This document shows positions 8,724 through 19,343 of a DNA stretch of 38,313 bases, in pieces (positions within the stretch are counted from its first letter, which is position 1; each line of letters opens with the position of its first letter). Below the pieces are notes generated by a model. That model saw only the letters and a list, made by a program, of their open reading frames with translations, made no database searches and had not been told where the DNA came from. The DNA is taken from positions 1 to 38,313 of the IMG/VR virus record IMGVR_UViG_3300024262_000102. The stretch is one strand, 5' to 3'. Source of the stretch: a virus. The position numbers and the translations under genes are program-made.

Positions 8724-10817
8724 TCAACCAGGATCAACTCCACTTCGATACGTGTCAACTGTCCCATAGTATGTTTTAGAAAATCTAACCATGAAGTTTA
8801 AGAAAACTCCAACTGATTTGATCTCTTGCATTAATTCTTCAAGAACTTCTCTAGCAGCAGATGGATCAGTTATATATGGAGCTCTCTCTGAACCATCCCC
8901 CTTAAACTGTATGCCACCTCGCCTATTGATCCTAGTAACAGCTGATCCAATCTCGTGTGTAAACTTAAATACATAGGCTGGATCTATTGCTATTGCTGAT
9001 ATAGATGGCTTGTAGAAGTATCTCACTGGTCCTTCTTGCCTCTCTGTTCCAAAATCAAATATCAAACGTCCTTCTTCTTCTGGTATATCATTTGGCTCAA
9101 CAAGTATGTTTCTATTGGTTGTACCTGCATTTATCTGAGATATTAAGTTGGCTGTATAGGATGATAGAACAAAGTCAGCGTTCTCATCCCACATATATGG
9201 TCCAGGCATGTCTGGCTCAAGCTTAGAACTTCTTAGTATAACTTTTGAATTCTCAGGACTTATACCTATTCTTTCAACTCTAACTGTGCCATTTGTTGAT
9301 GTCCCATCTAAACCTGGAGACGAGCATTTGAAATGAGTTGCATCTATTATCTCTGTTATTCTCCATGTTCCATTTATAGAAGACAAACCTACCACGTCAT
9401 TTAGCACTGCATACTCACCTACTACGTAATCATGATCCACAGAAGTCTCAATGGCTAACTCACTACTCACCCTATCAGCAGATACTAAATTATACTTATT
9501 TAGACTAGATACAGGTGGTAAATCTGGAGATATACCAGTAAGGGTATCACCAACCTTACCTGTGTAAGTATACACAGGCTGATCACTGATAAGTCTACCG
9601 TTGAATCTATACTCAGTTTGATCTGTTGGAGATAACTCAGTCTTAATTTCATTTAGTTGCTCTATAAGTAATTTACCACCTGTATCAGGGAAATCCTCTG
9701 CATTATTTAATTCTATAGAATTAATAGATGGAAAGCTAGTCACTAAGCTAGTTGTTCCATTTACATGAGCAGCACCCTTTCTATTCCTTTTAACAACAGG
9801 TGGAGAAGGTGGTATTTCAACTATAATCTCACCTGGTTTTACTTCCCAAGTAAGGGCACGTCTATCTTGAGTATAAACATGAGTTGTTATATTTTCTATA
9901 AATTTAAGATCATCAGCAGAAGTTTGCGTATAATTACCTGCAGTATTAAACATACCTGTAAAAGAGAATAACTTATCTGCTGTATTCACATCTGTTATCT
10001 TAAAATATCCAGTATTATCTGGTATATCTATCAAAGCTGTATCACCCACACTAATAAACTCTAAGCCGGGATCATCACCTGATACATAGGTAAAAGTTAC
10101 AGTATTACCTACTATAGCAACATTCCATTCTGTATTAACACCGTTGCCGGCACTAAAATTAAAGCCATCAAATTTCATACCAATATTAGCCAATCCACCA
10201 ATCATAGATAACGAGCCCTTAGCTCCTATCGTATTTGTAAATATTCGTATATACGTCTTCTTACTTATGCTGTCTTCATATGATATGGCATAGCTATGTT
10301 GAACTTGCCTATTTATTGCACTAACAATTTCATCAGCTGTTGCATTAGAGATATCAACAAACTCGTCAGTAGAGAATGCTATTCTCTCATTTTTTATTGA
10401 ATCAATTAAATAATCAAGTTCCCATCCATCAGATAAACTAAATGGCTCATACTCACTGGTCTGTATAAAGGATGTAGTTGAATCTTTAAAAAAGAATAAA
10501 TCCAATAACTTATCCAAAACAATTTTAACCTGCTTAGGATTATAGCTCATGATAGGAATAAATTCTCTAAAAGTTTGGTCATCCATCCCTACAAAACGAG
10601 GTCTCTGAACACTATTTGCAGTCCCTAGTCTATCAATATATGGTCTAGATGCTGTCTTTATAAAGAATTGTTTTCTTACTGCTTCAATAAGATCAGCTAT
10701 TTCTTGATCACTCTCACCTATAGCTTCAACAAAAGCTTTCCAATTAGGATTTACCCTCGTATTATAGAGGGCTGGCATGTAATCATGAATTTTCTTGACC
10801 TTATCAAAATCAGCCAT
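8724..10817 (-). CDS. Baseplate wedge / GpI-like tail protein
   Basis: 697 aa. The N-terminal ~130 residues (PALYNTRVNPNWKAFVEAIG ... YIDRLGTANSVQRPRFVGMDD) match the general pattern of GpI-type tail proteins, which follow gpJ in P2-like and related baseplates and connect the wedge to fibres. Position supports this: the gene begins 11 bases after the J stop, with SD AGAGGAT almost identical to that of J. Residues ~227-286 contain a 'GDxxxI...GYFKITDV' module like those repeated inside J. Residues ~446-519 contain an FCCH-like module (VDHDYVVGEYAVLNDV ... INGTWRITEI). The C-terminus (~600-697, AVTRINRRGGIQFKGDG ... VGVFLNFMVRFS) resembles C-terminal regions of phage tail proteins. Typical GpI is ~180-250 aa, so this protein is greatly enlarged by inserted modules. 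Confidence 0.75.
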   Translation of the reverse strand: MADFDKVKKIHDYMPALYNTRVNPNWKAFVEAIGESDQEIADLIEAVRKQFFIKTASRPYIDRLGTANSVQRPRFVGMDDQTFREFIPIMSYNPKQVKIVLDKLLDLFFFKDSTTSFIQTSEYEPFSLSDGWELDYLIDSIKNERIAFSTDEFVDISNATADEIVSAINRQVQHSYAISYEDSISKKTYIRIFTNTIGAKGSLSMIGGLANIGMKFDGFNFSAGNGVNTEWNVAIVGNTVTFTYVSGDDPGLEFISVGDTALIDIPDNTGYFKITDVNTADKLFSFTGMFNTAGNYTQTSADDLKFIENITTHVYTQDRRALTWEVKPGEIIVEIPPSPPVVKRNRKGAAHVNGTTSLVTSFPSINSIELNNAEDFPDTGGKLLIEQLNEIKTELSPTDQTEYRFNGRLISDQPVYTYTGKVGDTLTGISPDLPPVSSLNKYNLVSADRVSSELAIETSVDHDYVVGEYAVLNDVVGLSSINGTWRITEIIDATHFKCSSPGLDGTSTNGTVRVERIGISPENSKVILRSSKLEPDMPGPYMWDENADFVLSSYTANLISQINAGTTNRNILVEPNDIPEEEGRLIFDFGTERQEGPVRYFYKPSISAIAIDPAYVFKFTHEIGSAVTRINRRGGIQFKGDGSERAPYITDPSAAREVLEELMQEIKSVGVFLNFMVRFSKTYYGTVDTYRSGVDPG

Positions 10818-10828
10818 ATCTTATCCTC

Positions 10829-13800
10829 TTATGCTACACTTATATCACTAGCTTTTATAAGTGCCTTCTCATCGTCATTTATGAAAATTCTCTCAGTTGA
10901 TGGTTCAGGCTCTACTAATGTTATAGCTTCAACACCATCGATAGTTTTAACTCTAACAATTATATCAGACATAATTACATCTTCACCAACTTTCAGAGCA
11001 TTAACATAATTTATGATTGTTGACTTAATCTCGTTAGCTATTTCACTTAAGTTTATTCCATCTTTAGTTGTAACATCAACAACAATACTGATTTTTCTGC
11101 TTAATGGTGGAAGTAATTCTATTAAACTACCAACTGCTTTCATACCAGGATAGGTAATTTCATCAGGTTCAAATCCATCAATTGTTCTTTGAACTGTTCT
11201 TAGTAGGCCCGTATAATATAAGTAACCATCAACACCAGTTACGATATTAGTATCGAATCCAACCTTACCCATAGCTTCAATCTTTGAGCCATTGGATTGA
11301 TTCCATTTATAACTTCTATTACCTGGAGATAGGTATATAATTCTTTTTTCATTATCAAAATCATCTATTGCTATATGAAATACCTCTTTAATTGTTGTAA
11401 ATCTACTATCAGCTCCCTCAACAATATAGAAATCAGAGTTCTGAACACTTATTTTTCTGTCTATTTCCGCTATACCAGAGTCATTAACAACGCGTAAGAA
11501 TGGTCTATAATCAGTAGGGTCAGTTCCTATTTCATTTATCTCAAACTCACCAGAGTTACTTGGAGAGAACCAGTTAGCATTAACTGTTGAGGATATAAAT
11601 AATGCATCTGCAACTCTTACTGAATCCCCCTCATAAATGACAATATCTTCTACATTATCAAGTGTTTGTCCACCACCTACACCATCTTTTTGATCATATG
11701 CTTCACCAAGAGCTGAGGCTGATGTTCCAGTGTAAACACTACCTAATGTAATCTGAGTAGTATCTGCAAAACCAGTGCCACTGTCATAGCTAATAACTTG
11801 TCTATAGTATGTATCGTCATCTGTAGTTTTCTTAACCCAATCTCCAACTTTCAAGTTAGCAAATGCGCCAGATACACCAGTTAAAATATCTAAATTTGAT
11901 GTCCAACTAACAGAGACTCCAACATCATTAAAATTAAATATTGTATTAGTTTCTTCTTGAGCAGCACTATTTTCATAGATAATAGAATTATTATCTATAG
12001 CTAATATCCTGAACTCTCCATTATTATAACTCTTAAAGGTGTCGCCGCCGATAACAATTATATCGTCAACTGCAGCACCACAATCAATAAAAGAAGGTGA
12101 ATCACCACTAACAACTGATAACCTAAACATGTCATTATAATTTAAACTTTCAATTTTATACTTAGTTGATCCAGCTGTGTGCTTAAGATCCCATTTTATT
12201 ATTGGAGTTGGCATTATAGCTACAGAACTTGATGTTCCAATTGATGTTGTACTCATTGCAATACCATTTGGATTGGCAACATCAAAATACCTATTACTTG
12301 AGTCAACTACTATAATTGGAAAGCCAGCTACTTTACCATCACCAGCAATATTAGCTTTATTGTTAGCATTCCAACCAATTAAATTACCAAATGCCGATAC
12401 TAGATCGCCAGCATTTACATCATCTAATGTAGCACCTACGCTAAGACTTAAATCAAACTTACCAGTCAGTGGTGTAGTTAATGCTGATATAACTTTAGAT
12501 ATAATCTGGTTTGGAGAATCACTACTTAATATATCAGCTTCAACTTTTATAGTTGCAGCAATATATGTTGCACCTGTAGGTATGGTCCCATTCGCATCAA
12601 TATCAAAATTAACTGCAATTGTATCACCAGCTTGATTCTCAAATGTTATATAGTCTGCTTGTAATGGTTGACCACTCATTGTTAAGTTGAATGTCAGTTT
12701 AGTAGATACACTACCAGCATCTGTAATTACTATATGAATATTTGTTCCACCATCTAAAACAGTACCATCAGCATTATAATGATGAGGTTGATTTGCAACA
12801 ACACCAGCTGTTATATCATTGATATAAAGAAGTGATCCAGCATCACTGTGAGTCCATCTCCACACAGTTCCTGTTCCAGTTCGTCCATGTAAAGCAGATA
12901 CATCAGTTATATCAAACTCTACATACTGTGAAAAATTTACATCTTTTTCATTGTATCGATATTCATATATCTCATCTGTTATCTTTACAACATCGATCTT
13001 GTCATTATTGCTGAGCCTATTAAGCCTTCTAACACTTGCTGTGTTCATAAGTTTAACAAAATCACCAATATTTAATGCATCTGGAAAGGCAGGAATCTTA
13101 GCAGATAGATGATTATTACCTAGTAAATCAGATTCAACTTGAGAATCCCCTATGAGTGAATAATCAACATTATTAGCTCGTCCACCAACTATCTCTATGG
13201 ATCCTTGTGATCCTAATAGTTCTGACTTAATTTGAACCTTACTGTTTGCATCAGAATAATCAATATCAGATATAATTTCTAACTGAGATAATGCCTTGTG
13301 AGAAAACTGATGCTTTAAGTTATTAAGAGTTAACGGTACTAGTTTAAAGAGTTCTCCAATATCAGCTGAATCATAATTAGGCACTGTATCCATTTTATAT
13401 ATAGGTGTAACTGGATTTATAATTAGTGCTGCACTAGGTAGCAAAAATGGAACTTTAAAAGTAAAGTTAGGATTAGTATTATCGAAGCCTAGAACCCAAT
13501 TCTGAGCATCAAAGAATCCAACGTACTCATTTTTACCACTTGTATAATCAGGATCATGTTCGTATGAAACAGATGTAACTTCTTCATGAGTTGCTCTTTC
13601 TATGTTACCTGATCTAAGTGTAACTGCATTTACAACATCACTTTCATTTATCTTACTAACTATATCATCAATACTGACATTGATCAATGGAAATACTGAT
13701 AAAGATGATGGGACATTAATTGTCTCATACGTATCACTAACACCAGGAATTGTCTCTGTTACAGTAAATCCAGAAGTTGCTGCATCTCCAGTAGTAACAA

Positions 13801-16800
13801 CACCATTATCAATGCATTCAACAGTTATAGTTGCTGATATTCCACCACCGTTATTAGCTGTAAAAGCTGCTCCACCAAGTACACCACTTATGTGGCTAAC
13901 TAAGTAGGTAGCAACTTGTATATCTGTCATGATAGATGTAACATCATCAACTTCATGAGACACATCTGTGGTACCAAAAGCTGGCTCAACTGTTACACCA
14001 GTTAGATTAAACCAGAATTTAATCGATTGCGTTGGTGTATATAAAATAAAGTACTTACCATCAAGTGTTGCACCAGCTATACAATCAACCGTCTTAGTTG
14101 ACGGGTTTCCTACTACAGTTATAGTGCCGTTTACATTATATATATCTAGTTCGTTATTAACTATATTTACAGCATCAATTCTAAAGGCTCCAGAATTAGC
14201 AACTGAAAAACCAGAATCTGATCTTACGCTTAATATATCTCCAGCTACAACAGTAGAGAAATCAGTTAATCCACCTAAAAACTTCAGTCTAAATTTCTTA
14301 TCTATAGGTGCACCGATAGCAGATACCGTAACTTGATCACCAGCTTCTACACTTATTACTCTGTTAGTACCTGATCCAAAGGTGTAACTTACAGTTGTAT
14401 AATCAGGTGAATTTGAGTGAGATACTTGATTACTTGTATTATTCAATACTGGATAACCAATGCTAAATCTTAATTTTTCACCTGATGGACCAAACTGATT
14501 CGCTCTAAGCATCATTGCGCCATCAGAGCTGTTAGCACCATTTGATGCATACCAGTTTCTAGCCATGAACCAAACAAGATAATCTCTAAAGTCAGTATTT
14601 GTCTGTGTATCTAGTTTGCCCCAAACGCTCAACGTACCAAAGTCAACTCCTGGCTCGTTATCAGAGTCATCAGCAGAGAATTCTGTACTGGTTGGTATGA
14701 ACGTTGCACTCTGTGAACCAGAGTTAACACGACCTGTTCTAGTAAAACTAAGATCAACTGTTTTTGCAATAGAGTCATCATCAAGGATTATGACCATATT
14801 ATCTTCTGCAGATATAGACATGGACTTAACTATTTGATACTCATCATCTACTATATAATCCATAAGGGTTGTTGGAGTATCTTTTCTAGTTTGTACATTA
14901 TTAGCATCAGGAATTCTTTGGATTACTTTAAGCTGCCCTTTATTGCTACCAGTTATTATATTAATAAGATCATTGTAGTTAGATTTATCACCTATATCGC
15001 CAACCGTATCTTCTAATTCCTCACCGTAGACAACACCAGGTTCACTATTTGATGTTAAAGATCCTTTAACATCTGTATATGTAAATCTATCTAACCATAC
15101 ATCATCCGTTACTGACTCAGTTCTTTTAAAAATTGTAACGATACTTTTATCTGGAGTCTTGTTAGCTATATGAGACTGACTTCCTTCTTCGTCGTTATTG
15201 CCTGTGCTGAAAACAAGAGATGCATTACCTATAGATATTGGTATTGCAATACTTCCACCATCTTCAGTTGATGATGTAATTTTTACAAAATTTGTTCTGT
15301 AGATAGATGCAATAACACCTTTTATATTATTATTTATAGAATCTACAACATCTTGAATTGGTGCAGCAGCAGGAGTAGCTGTAAAAGATCCCTTCCATAG
15401 TTGTGGATACTCATCTGAGAAGAATCCTTGCATGTCACTAGAATCTTGTACTAGATATGGACCACCAGCAATAATGTCATCATTTAATACATCTATATAA
15501 GTATCAACGCCGGCTGATGTATGATAACCCTTGCTCATGACCTTATACAGTCCACAATTTTTTACATCTAACCAAGATCCAACACCTAGTCCATCTATGT
15601 CACCTCTGTTAGCAATATAGACATAATCATTAGGTTGTATACCTTTAAAGGCAGCACTAACGGATGCCATTATCCGCATAACACCACTACCAACATCAGA
15701 TATACTAATAGAACTATTAATTGGTAGGTTTATTATTCTAGTATAAACTCTCTCTGCATCAGCAACTATAATCATCTCAGCTGCTCTAGAGCTTGCATCA
15801 GTAGATATAGAGAATGTACCACTGGTACTTGCTGCAGAAGATATTAAACTTCCCTTTGTATCTTCTAGACCAGCACTGATAGTGTCCCCAGATTCAATAT
15901 CAGTTAATAGCTGTATGTTTCCATTTTGTCTATTTAGTATGAAATCAGAGTTTTGACCAGATGCAGAAACTGCTTGACCACTAAACATCTTATCAAAGTA
16001 TGAACCACCTAAAATATTGAGCTCTGATTCTGCTCCCTCTTTATTAGATGTCATAACCAATTTATTTGTAGTTGTTGTAGTAGCTGTTATACCAGCAAAT
16101 TTATTATTAAATGCCTCTGCATAATCTTCAACAGTTAAGGCTGAAAAAGATGATCCACTAAAATCTGATACATCAAAACTTTGGTCTTGTGCTGGTGTTC
16201 CATCTACAGATATTATTAAATTACCAGCTGATATAATATTCCACAACGCAAAATCAACTGTAATTAAAGAAGCAGATGTCTCTTTTTCTTTAAGTAATTC
16301 GCTCCCCTTATACAGCTTAATATAAGAAAATTCATTCACAGGAAACTTTAGGATATCATTAGCATTACTATTGCCGCCTTCAGCAATCTGAATAGTCTCT
16401 ACATTATGTTCAACAGGGTATATTAGCAATCTCGTTGATTCTTCTGTAAGCCTACATCTAAAAGATGATGCTTTATCATTTATAGCAATAGATATTTCAT
16501 ATAATTGGGCAGACGATATACTGTCAAAATCCTCAGACAAGAAAGTAACACTCTCTTCTACCCCATCGACCAATACTCTAAATTGCATTCCGTCTATAAG
16601 TTCATATGGAGCTTCAGCTATATTCACAATCTGTGGGCGTGGAAGTGGAAAGTTGGACAATTGTAAGAATTCCTCTGAACCACCTGCATTATTAAGTAGC
16701 TTATCTACTGATTGTCCCTGATATGATGGTTCAAATCCTGAACCATCATCTAAATAAACAAGAGAAGGATCACCAACCTTAGTTGGTTCAGTTATAACAG

Positions 16801-17731
16801 CAGATGCAACTTGCTTGCCATCATCAGAATCTGATACACCAATGATTGCCGAAAGAATAGAGTCAACTGTTCCTCTAGCAAGTGTGTTCGTATAAGACTT
16901 GATTCTATCTCTAAATTCTATATCTGTTTCAATATCTCTTCCATCTGTAAAAGCATTAGTGTTAGTAATATTTGCTGATGGGAATGGAGGATTATCAAAT
17001 GTTGTAATTGTATTAATTCCTGCGTTAGATAGGCTTCCAGCTATATCAGCAACAACCAAGACATCTTCTATTTTATCTTCTCCAGCTGGAATAACAGCAT
17101 CGCGTAGTATAGTATATCCAATTTCAGGGGATAGATTATTAGATGGAATCTTAATTCTTGTTCCAGATGATATTAATCTATTAGATGTTCCTTGGCCATC
17201 TACTACCTCTTCAGATATAAGATGATCATTTTGTAATGATGAAGCTAACTCTATGGTAAAGAATGTGCTATTATCTGTTATACTATTATATGCAATCGGT
17301 CCCTCAAAATTTTGAGTATCTCTTCCAATATATAAAAAACCAGTTGCATTCCAACCAGTTGCATCATTAACATATAATGTTGTTGTCCCAGCAATAGGTG
17401 CTGGTTTTATTGGATATAATGTAGTACTTCTCTTAGTTATAGCACTATCAGATATAATTACAAAACCAGAAGACTTAACTGCGGTTATTCTGTCTAATCC
17501 CAAGTTAGATCCATAAGCATCAAGGTCATTGTTTGCTATAGTATCTATATTAAGTAATTCTAATGTATTGAGTATAGATACACCATTTTCAAAATCATTA
17601 GATGCAATAGCTTCTAAAATTGTGAGGAATACCGACCCATCGTGTATGTCATTCACTGATGTATTAGCTTTAATTTTTCTTACTAAGTCACCAAGTGTTT
17701 CATTGTAGCTCTTTATATTTATATTGGCCAT
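10829..17731 (-). CDS. Giant baseplate J-like protein
   Basis: 2300 aa, the largest gene here. Residues ~1-340 match the N-terminal half of the baseplate J family (IHDGSVFLTILEAIAS, LDAYGSNLGLDR, IEFRDRIKSY, LARGTVDSILSAI). The last ~135 residues (YPGMKAVGSLIELLPPL, VDVTTKDG, SDIIVRVKTIDGVEAI) match its C-terminal half. J proteins normally have ~300-500 aa, so about 1800 residues are inserted between the two halves. The insert is a beta-rich, Ser/Thr/Asp-rich array with recurring 'GDxI...NxGEFxI...' modules (for example ~680-747, ~1114-1200, ~1860-1920) and a module near 1955 shared with the 1034-aa protein. In known baseplates J (T4 gp6 equivalent) dimerises to build the wedge ring; here the insert may project outward as a scaffold or adhesin. 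The start is ATG with SD AGAGGAT. Confidence 0.88.
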   Translation of the reverse strand: MANINIKSYNETLGDLVRKIKANTSVNDIHDGSVFLTILEAIASNDFENGVSILNTLELLNIDTIANNDLDAYGSNLGLDRITAVKSSGFVIISDSAITKRSTTLYPIKPAPIAGTTTLYVNDATGWNATGFLYIGRDTQNFEGPIAYNSITDNSTFFTIELASSLQNDHLISEEVVDGQGTSNRLISSGTRIKIPSNNLSPEIGYTILRDAVIPAGEDKIEDVLVVADIAGSLSNAGINTITTFDNPPFPSANITNTNAFTDGRDIETDIEFRDRIKSYTNTLARGTVDSILSAIIGVSDSDDGKQVASAVITEPTKVGDPSLVYLDDGSGFEPSYQGQSVDKLLNNAGGSEEFLQLSNFPLPRPQIVNIAEAPYELIDGMQFRVLVDGVEESVTFLSEDFDSISSAQLYEISIAINDKASSFRCRLTEESTRLLIYPVEHNVETIQIAEGGNSNANDILKFPVNEFSYIKLYKGSELLKEKETSASLITVDFALWNIISAGNLIISVDGTPAQDQSFDVSDFSGSSFSALTVEDYAEAFNNKFAGITATTTTTNKLVMTSNKEGAESELNILGGSYFDKMFSGQAVSASGQNSDFILNRQNGNIQLLTDIESGDTISAGLEDTKGSLISSAASTSGTFSISTDASSRAAEMIIVADAERVYTRIINLPINSSISISDVGSGVMRIMASVSAAFKGIQPNDYVYIANRGDIDGLGVGSWLDVKNCGLYKVMSKGYHTSAGVDTYIDVLNDDIIAGGPYLVQDSSDMQGFFSDEYPQLWKGSFTATPAAAPIQDVVDSINNNIKGVIASIYRTNFVKITSSTEDGGSIAIPISIGNASLVFSTGNNDEEGSQSHIANKTPDKSIVTIFKRTESVTDDVWLDRFTYTDVKGSLTSNSEPGVVYGEELEDTVGDIGDKSNYNDLINIITGSNKGQLKVIQRIPDANNVQTRKDTPTTLMDYIVDDEYQIVKSMSISAEDNMVIILDDDSIAKTVDLSFTRTGRVNSGSQSATFIPTSTEFSADDSDNEPGVDFGTLSVWGKLDTQTNTDFRDYLVWFMARNWYASNGANSSDGAMMLRANQFGPSGEKLRFSIGYPVLNNTSNQVSHSNSPDYTTVSYTFGSGTNRVISVEAGDQVTVSAIGAPIDKKFRLKFLGGLTDFSTVVAGDILSVRSDSGFSVANSGAFRIDAVNIVNNELDIYNVNGTITVVGNPSTKTVDCIAGATLDGKYFILYTPTQSIKFWFNLTGVTVEPAFGTTDVSHEVDDVTSIMTDIQVATYLVSHISGVLGGAAFTANNGGGISATITVECIDNGVVTTGDAATSGFTVTETIPGVSDTYETINVPSSLSVFPLINVSIDDIVSKINESDVVNAVTLRSGNIERATHEEVTSVSYEHDPDYTSGKNEYVGFFDAQNWVLGFDNTNPNFTFKVPFLLPSAALIINPVTPIYKMDTVPNYDSADIGELFKLVPLTLNNLKHQFSHKALSQLEIISDIDYSDANSKVQIKSELLGSQGSIEIVGGRANNVDYSLIGDSQVESDLLGNNHLSAKIPAFPDALNIGDFVKLMNTASVRRLNRLSNNDKIDVVKITDEIYEYRYNEKDVNFSQYVEFDITDVSALHGRTGTGTVWRWTHSDAGSLLYINDITAGVVANQPHHYNADGTVLDGGTNIHIVITDAGSVSTKLTFNLTMSGQPLQADYITFENQAGDTIAVNFDIDANGTIPTGATYIAATIKVEADILSSDSPNQIISKVISALTTPLTGKFDLSLSVGATLDDVNAGDLVSAFGNLIGWNANNKANIAGDGKVAGFPIIVVDSSNRYFDVANPNGIAMSTTSIGTSSSVAIMPTPIIKWDLKHTAGSTKYKIESLNYNDMFRLSVVSGDSPSFIDCGAAVDDIIVIGGDTFKSYNNGEFRILAIDNNSIIYENSAAQEETNTIFNFNDVGVSVSWTSNLDILTGVSGAFANLKVGDWVKKTTDDDTYYRQVISYDSGTGFADTTQITLGSVYTGTSASALGEAYDQKDGVGGGQTLDNVEDIVIYEGDSVRVADALFISSTVNANWFSPSNSGEFEINEIGTDPTDYRPFLRVVNDSGIAEIDRKISVQNSDFYIVEGADSRFTTIKEVFHIAIDDFDNEKRIIYLSPGNRSYKWNQSNGSKIEAMGKVGFDTNIVTGVDGYLYYTGLLRTVQRTIDGFEPDEITYPGMKAVGSLIELLPPLSRKISIVVDVTTKDGINLSEIANEIKSTIINYVNALKVGEDVIMSDIIVRVKTIDGVEAITLVEPEPSTERIFINDDEKALIKASDISVA

Positions 17732-17743
17732 ATCTATCCTCTT

Positions 17744-19342
17744 CTATACATTGACACTAAACGATATAGGAATTGTACTATCAGAACCGGCTAACCTAAC
17801 ATTAATCTTAATGTCAAATCCATTGCCAGTTCCACCATCTCTACCACTAAAATATGCAACATCTAATTTTTCTACTCTATCAAATCTAGAGTCACTGTTT
17901 ATAGCTTCATCTATAGTCTTTATTAAGAACTCTTCGATACTATCTGAATCATCGTTTTTTAATCCCTGTACTGGAATAAGTCCATATTCTGGATGCTTTT
18001 CTAATTCACCATTTTCAACAGATAACTTAAGCTTAATGGCTTGAATAGCATTCTCTAATCCAAAGGATAGTTGTAGGTCCTCATTTGGAGTTATATTAAG
18101 ATCACCATTACTGGTAATCATAAGATCTACTTGCTGTCTCTTTTCACTCTCACTGCTACTTCTTAAGAACCAAGGAGTATCTTGCTTAAGTTCATCTGGT
18201 ATTGTAACAGACGATGGTATGAGTATCAAAAAAGAACTATTTATTGTGTTTGGCTTAAAAACTCTTATATAAGCATTGTCGTTTATCTTGTACTTATCAA
18301 GATCACTGTTGCCATCAACTTCTATAATTATTTCTCCACTAACTGGAGCTTGTTTTATGTTTTTTATTATTCTTTGATCAGAGAATGGACTAGTATCTGA
18401 CTTTATTAATATTATTTGATTAACAAATAACCTATCTATATTTAATGTGCCACTTGTTGTTTCAGTTATATTTAACTGATTACCATTTGCATTGGATAAT
18501 AATGGAATCTTTTCACCTATTTCATCTATATAGGGTGGTTTTAATCCATTAGCTATTGCTATATCTATCCATAAATCGCTATCACCTAACTCTCTTTGAG
18601 CTATATCTTGTAAATTATCACCATAGTTAAAACGAATTAACGTTCCAGAATTATATGATAAAATATCAATATTTGGATTGTTCGCATTAGCTTTAGCCAA
18701 AGCAAACGGATCAACTGCTATAGTCTCTAATGAAAAGATATTAGCTAATATAAAATCTACAGCTTTTATTGTATCTTGAAAATATGACATAAGATTTAAG
18801 TTCTTATTACCTATACTTAGTTGAGCAGGAACACTATTTCTACCATATATACGATTATAATCCTCATCTGCAGTATCAACTATATCGGCAATATAATCTC
18901 TAGCTATAATAACAACATCTCTTATATCAACAAAGTCTTTGCGTATAAAACTCTTTACTTTTGTAATATTTTTACTTAATAGATTATTTTCTTCTTGTGT
19001 TAATTGCAACTCTAAGACAGGTGTAACATCAAAAACAGCGTAAAATCTATAAAGAACATCTCTATTTGAGAATGGATTATTATTTATATTTAAGTTTCTT
19101 TGACTGCTTATGAATGCTGTTAATCTATTGATATGTATATCAAGTAAATCTGGATTAGAGTAAGACGGTATTAGATTAACATACTTCTGTCTAATATTAT
19201 TCCATTCATTTTTAAAATAATTCCATCTATATGGAATAAGTTCTGGAACATCAGATAGTTTTAAATCTGCATTATCATCTATCTTAAACCATAGGTTTAA
19301 TTTAGATACACTAGCAAAAGCATTTTCGATCTGTGTTGCCAT
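17744..19342 (-). CDS. LysM plus gp25/GpW-type baseplate wedge fusion protein
   Basis: 532 aa from the ATG at 19342. A TTG four codons upstream has its SD too close, while the ATG lies one base after the preceding stop, which favours coupled translation. The N-terminal ~230 residues are helical and unassigned. Residues ~235-280 (GTLIRFNYGDNLQDIAQREL ... LWIDIAIANGL) form a LysM-like module, as in T4 gp53. The last ~125 residues (LMITSNGDLNITPNEDLQLS, LSVENGELEKHPEYGL, IEEFLIKTIDEAINSD) form the gp25/GpW 'lysozyme-like' wedge domain, including the conserved E-HPEYGL. In T4, gp25 joins sheath to wedge and gp53 lies against it, so the fusion fits the position directly before J. Confidence 0.87.
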   Translation of the reverse strand: MATQIENAFASVSKLNLWFKIDDNADLKLSDVPELIPYRWNYFKNEWNNIRQKYVNLIPSYSNPDLLDIHINRLTAFISSQRNLNINNNPFSNRDVLYRFYAVFDVTPVLELQLTQEENNLLSKNITKVKSFIRKDFVDIRDVVIIARDYIADIVDTADEDYNRIYGRNSVPAQLSIGNKNLNLMSYFQDTIKAVDFILANIFSLETIAVDPFALAKANANNPNIDILSYNSGTLIRFNYGDNLQDIAQRELGDSDLWIDIAIANGLKPPYIDEIGEKIPLLSNANGNQLNITETTSGTLNIDRLFVNQIILIKSDTSPFSDQRIIKNIKQAPVSGEIIIEVDGNSDLDKYKINDNAYIRVFKPNTINSSFLILIPSSVTIPDELKQDTPWFLRSSSESEKRQQVDLMITSNGDLNITPNEDLQLSFGLENAIQAIKLKLSVENGELEKHPEYGLIPVQGLKNDDSDSIEEFLIKTIDEAINSDSRFDRVEKLDVAYFSGRDGGTGNGFDIKINVRLAGSDSTIPISFSVNV

Positions 19343-19343
19343 A

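Noticed and set aside
12177-12635. 152-codon plus-strand frame that looks hydrophobic and membrane-like
   Set aside because: It is antisense to the J gene. Hydrophobicity is a by-product of complementing Asp/Asn/Thr-rich codons.
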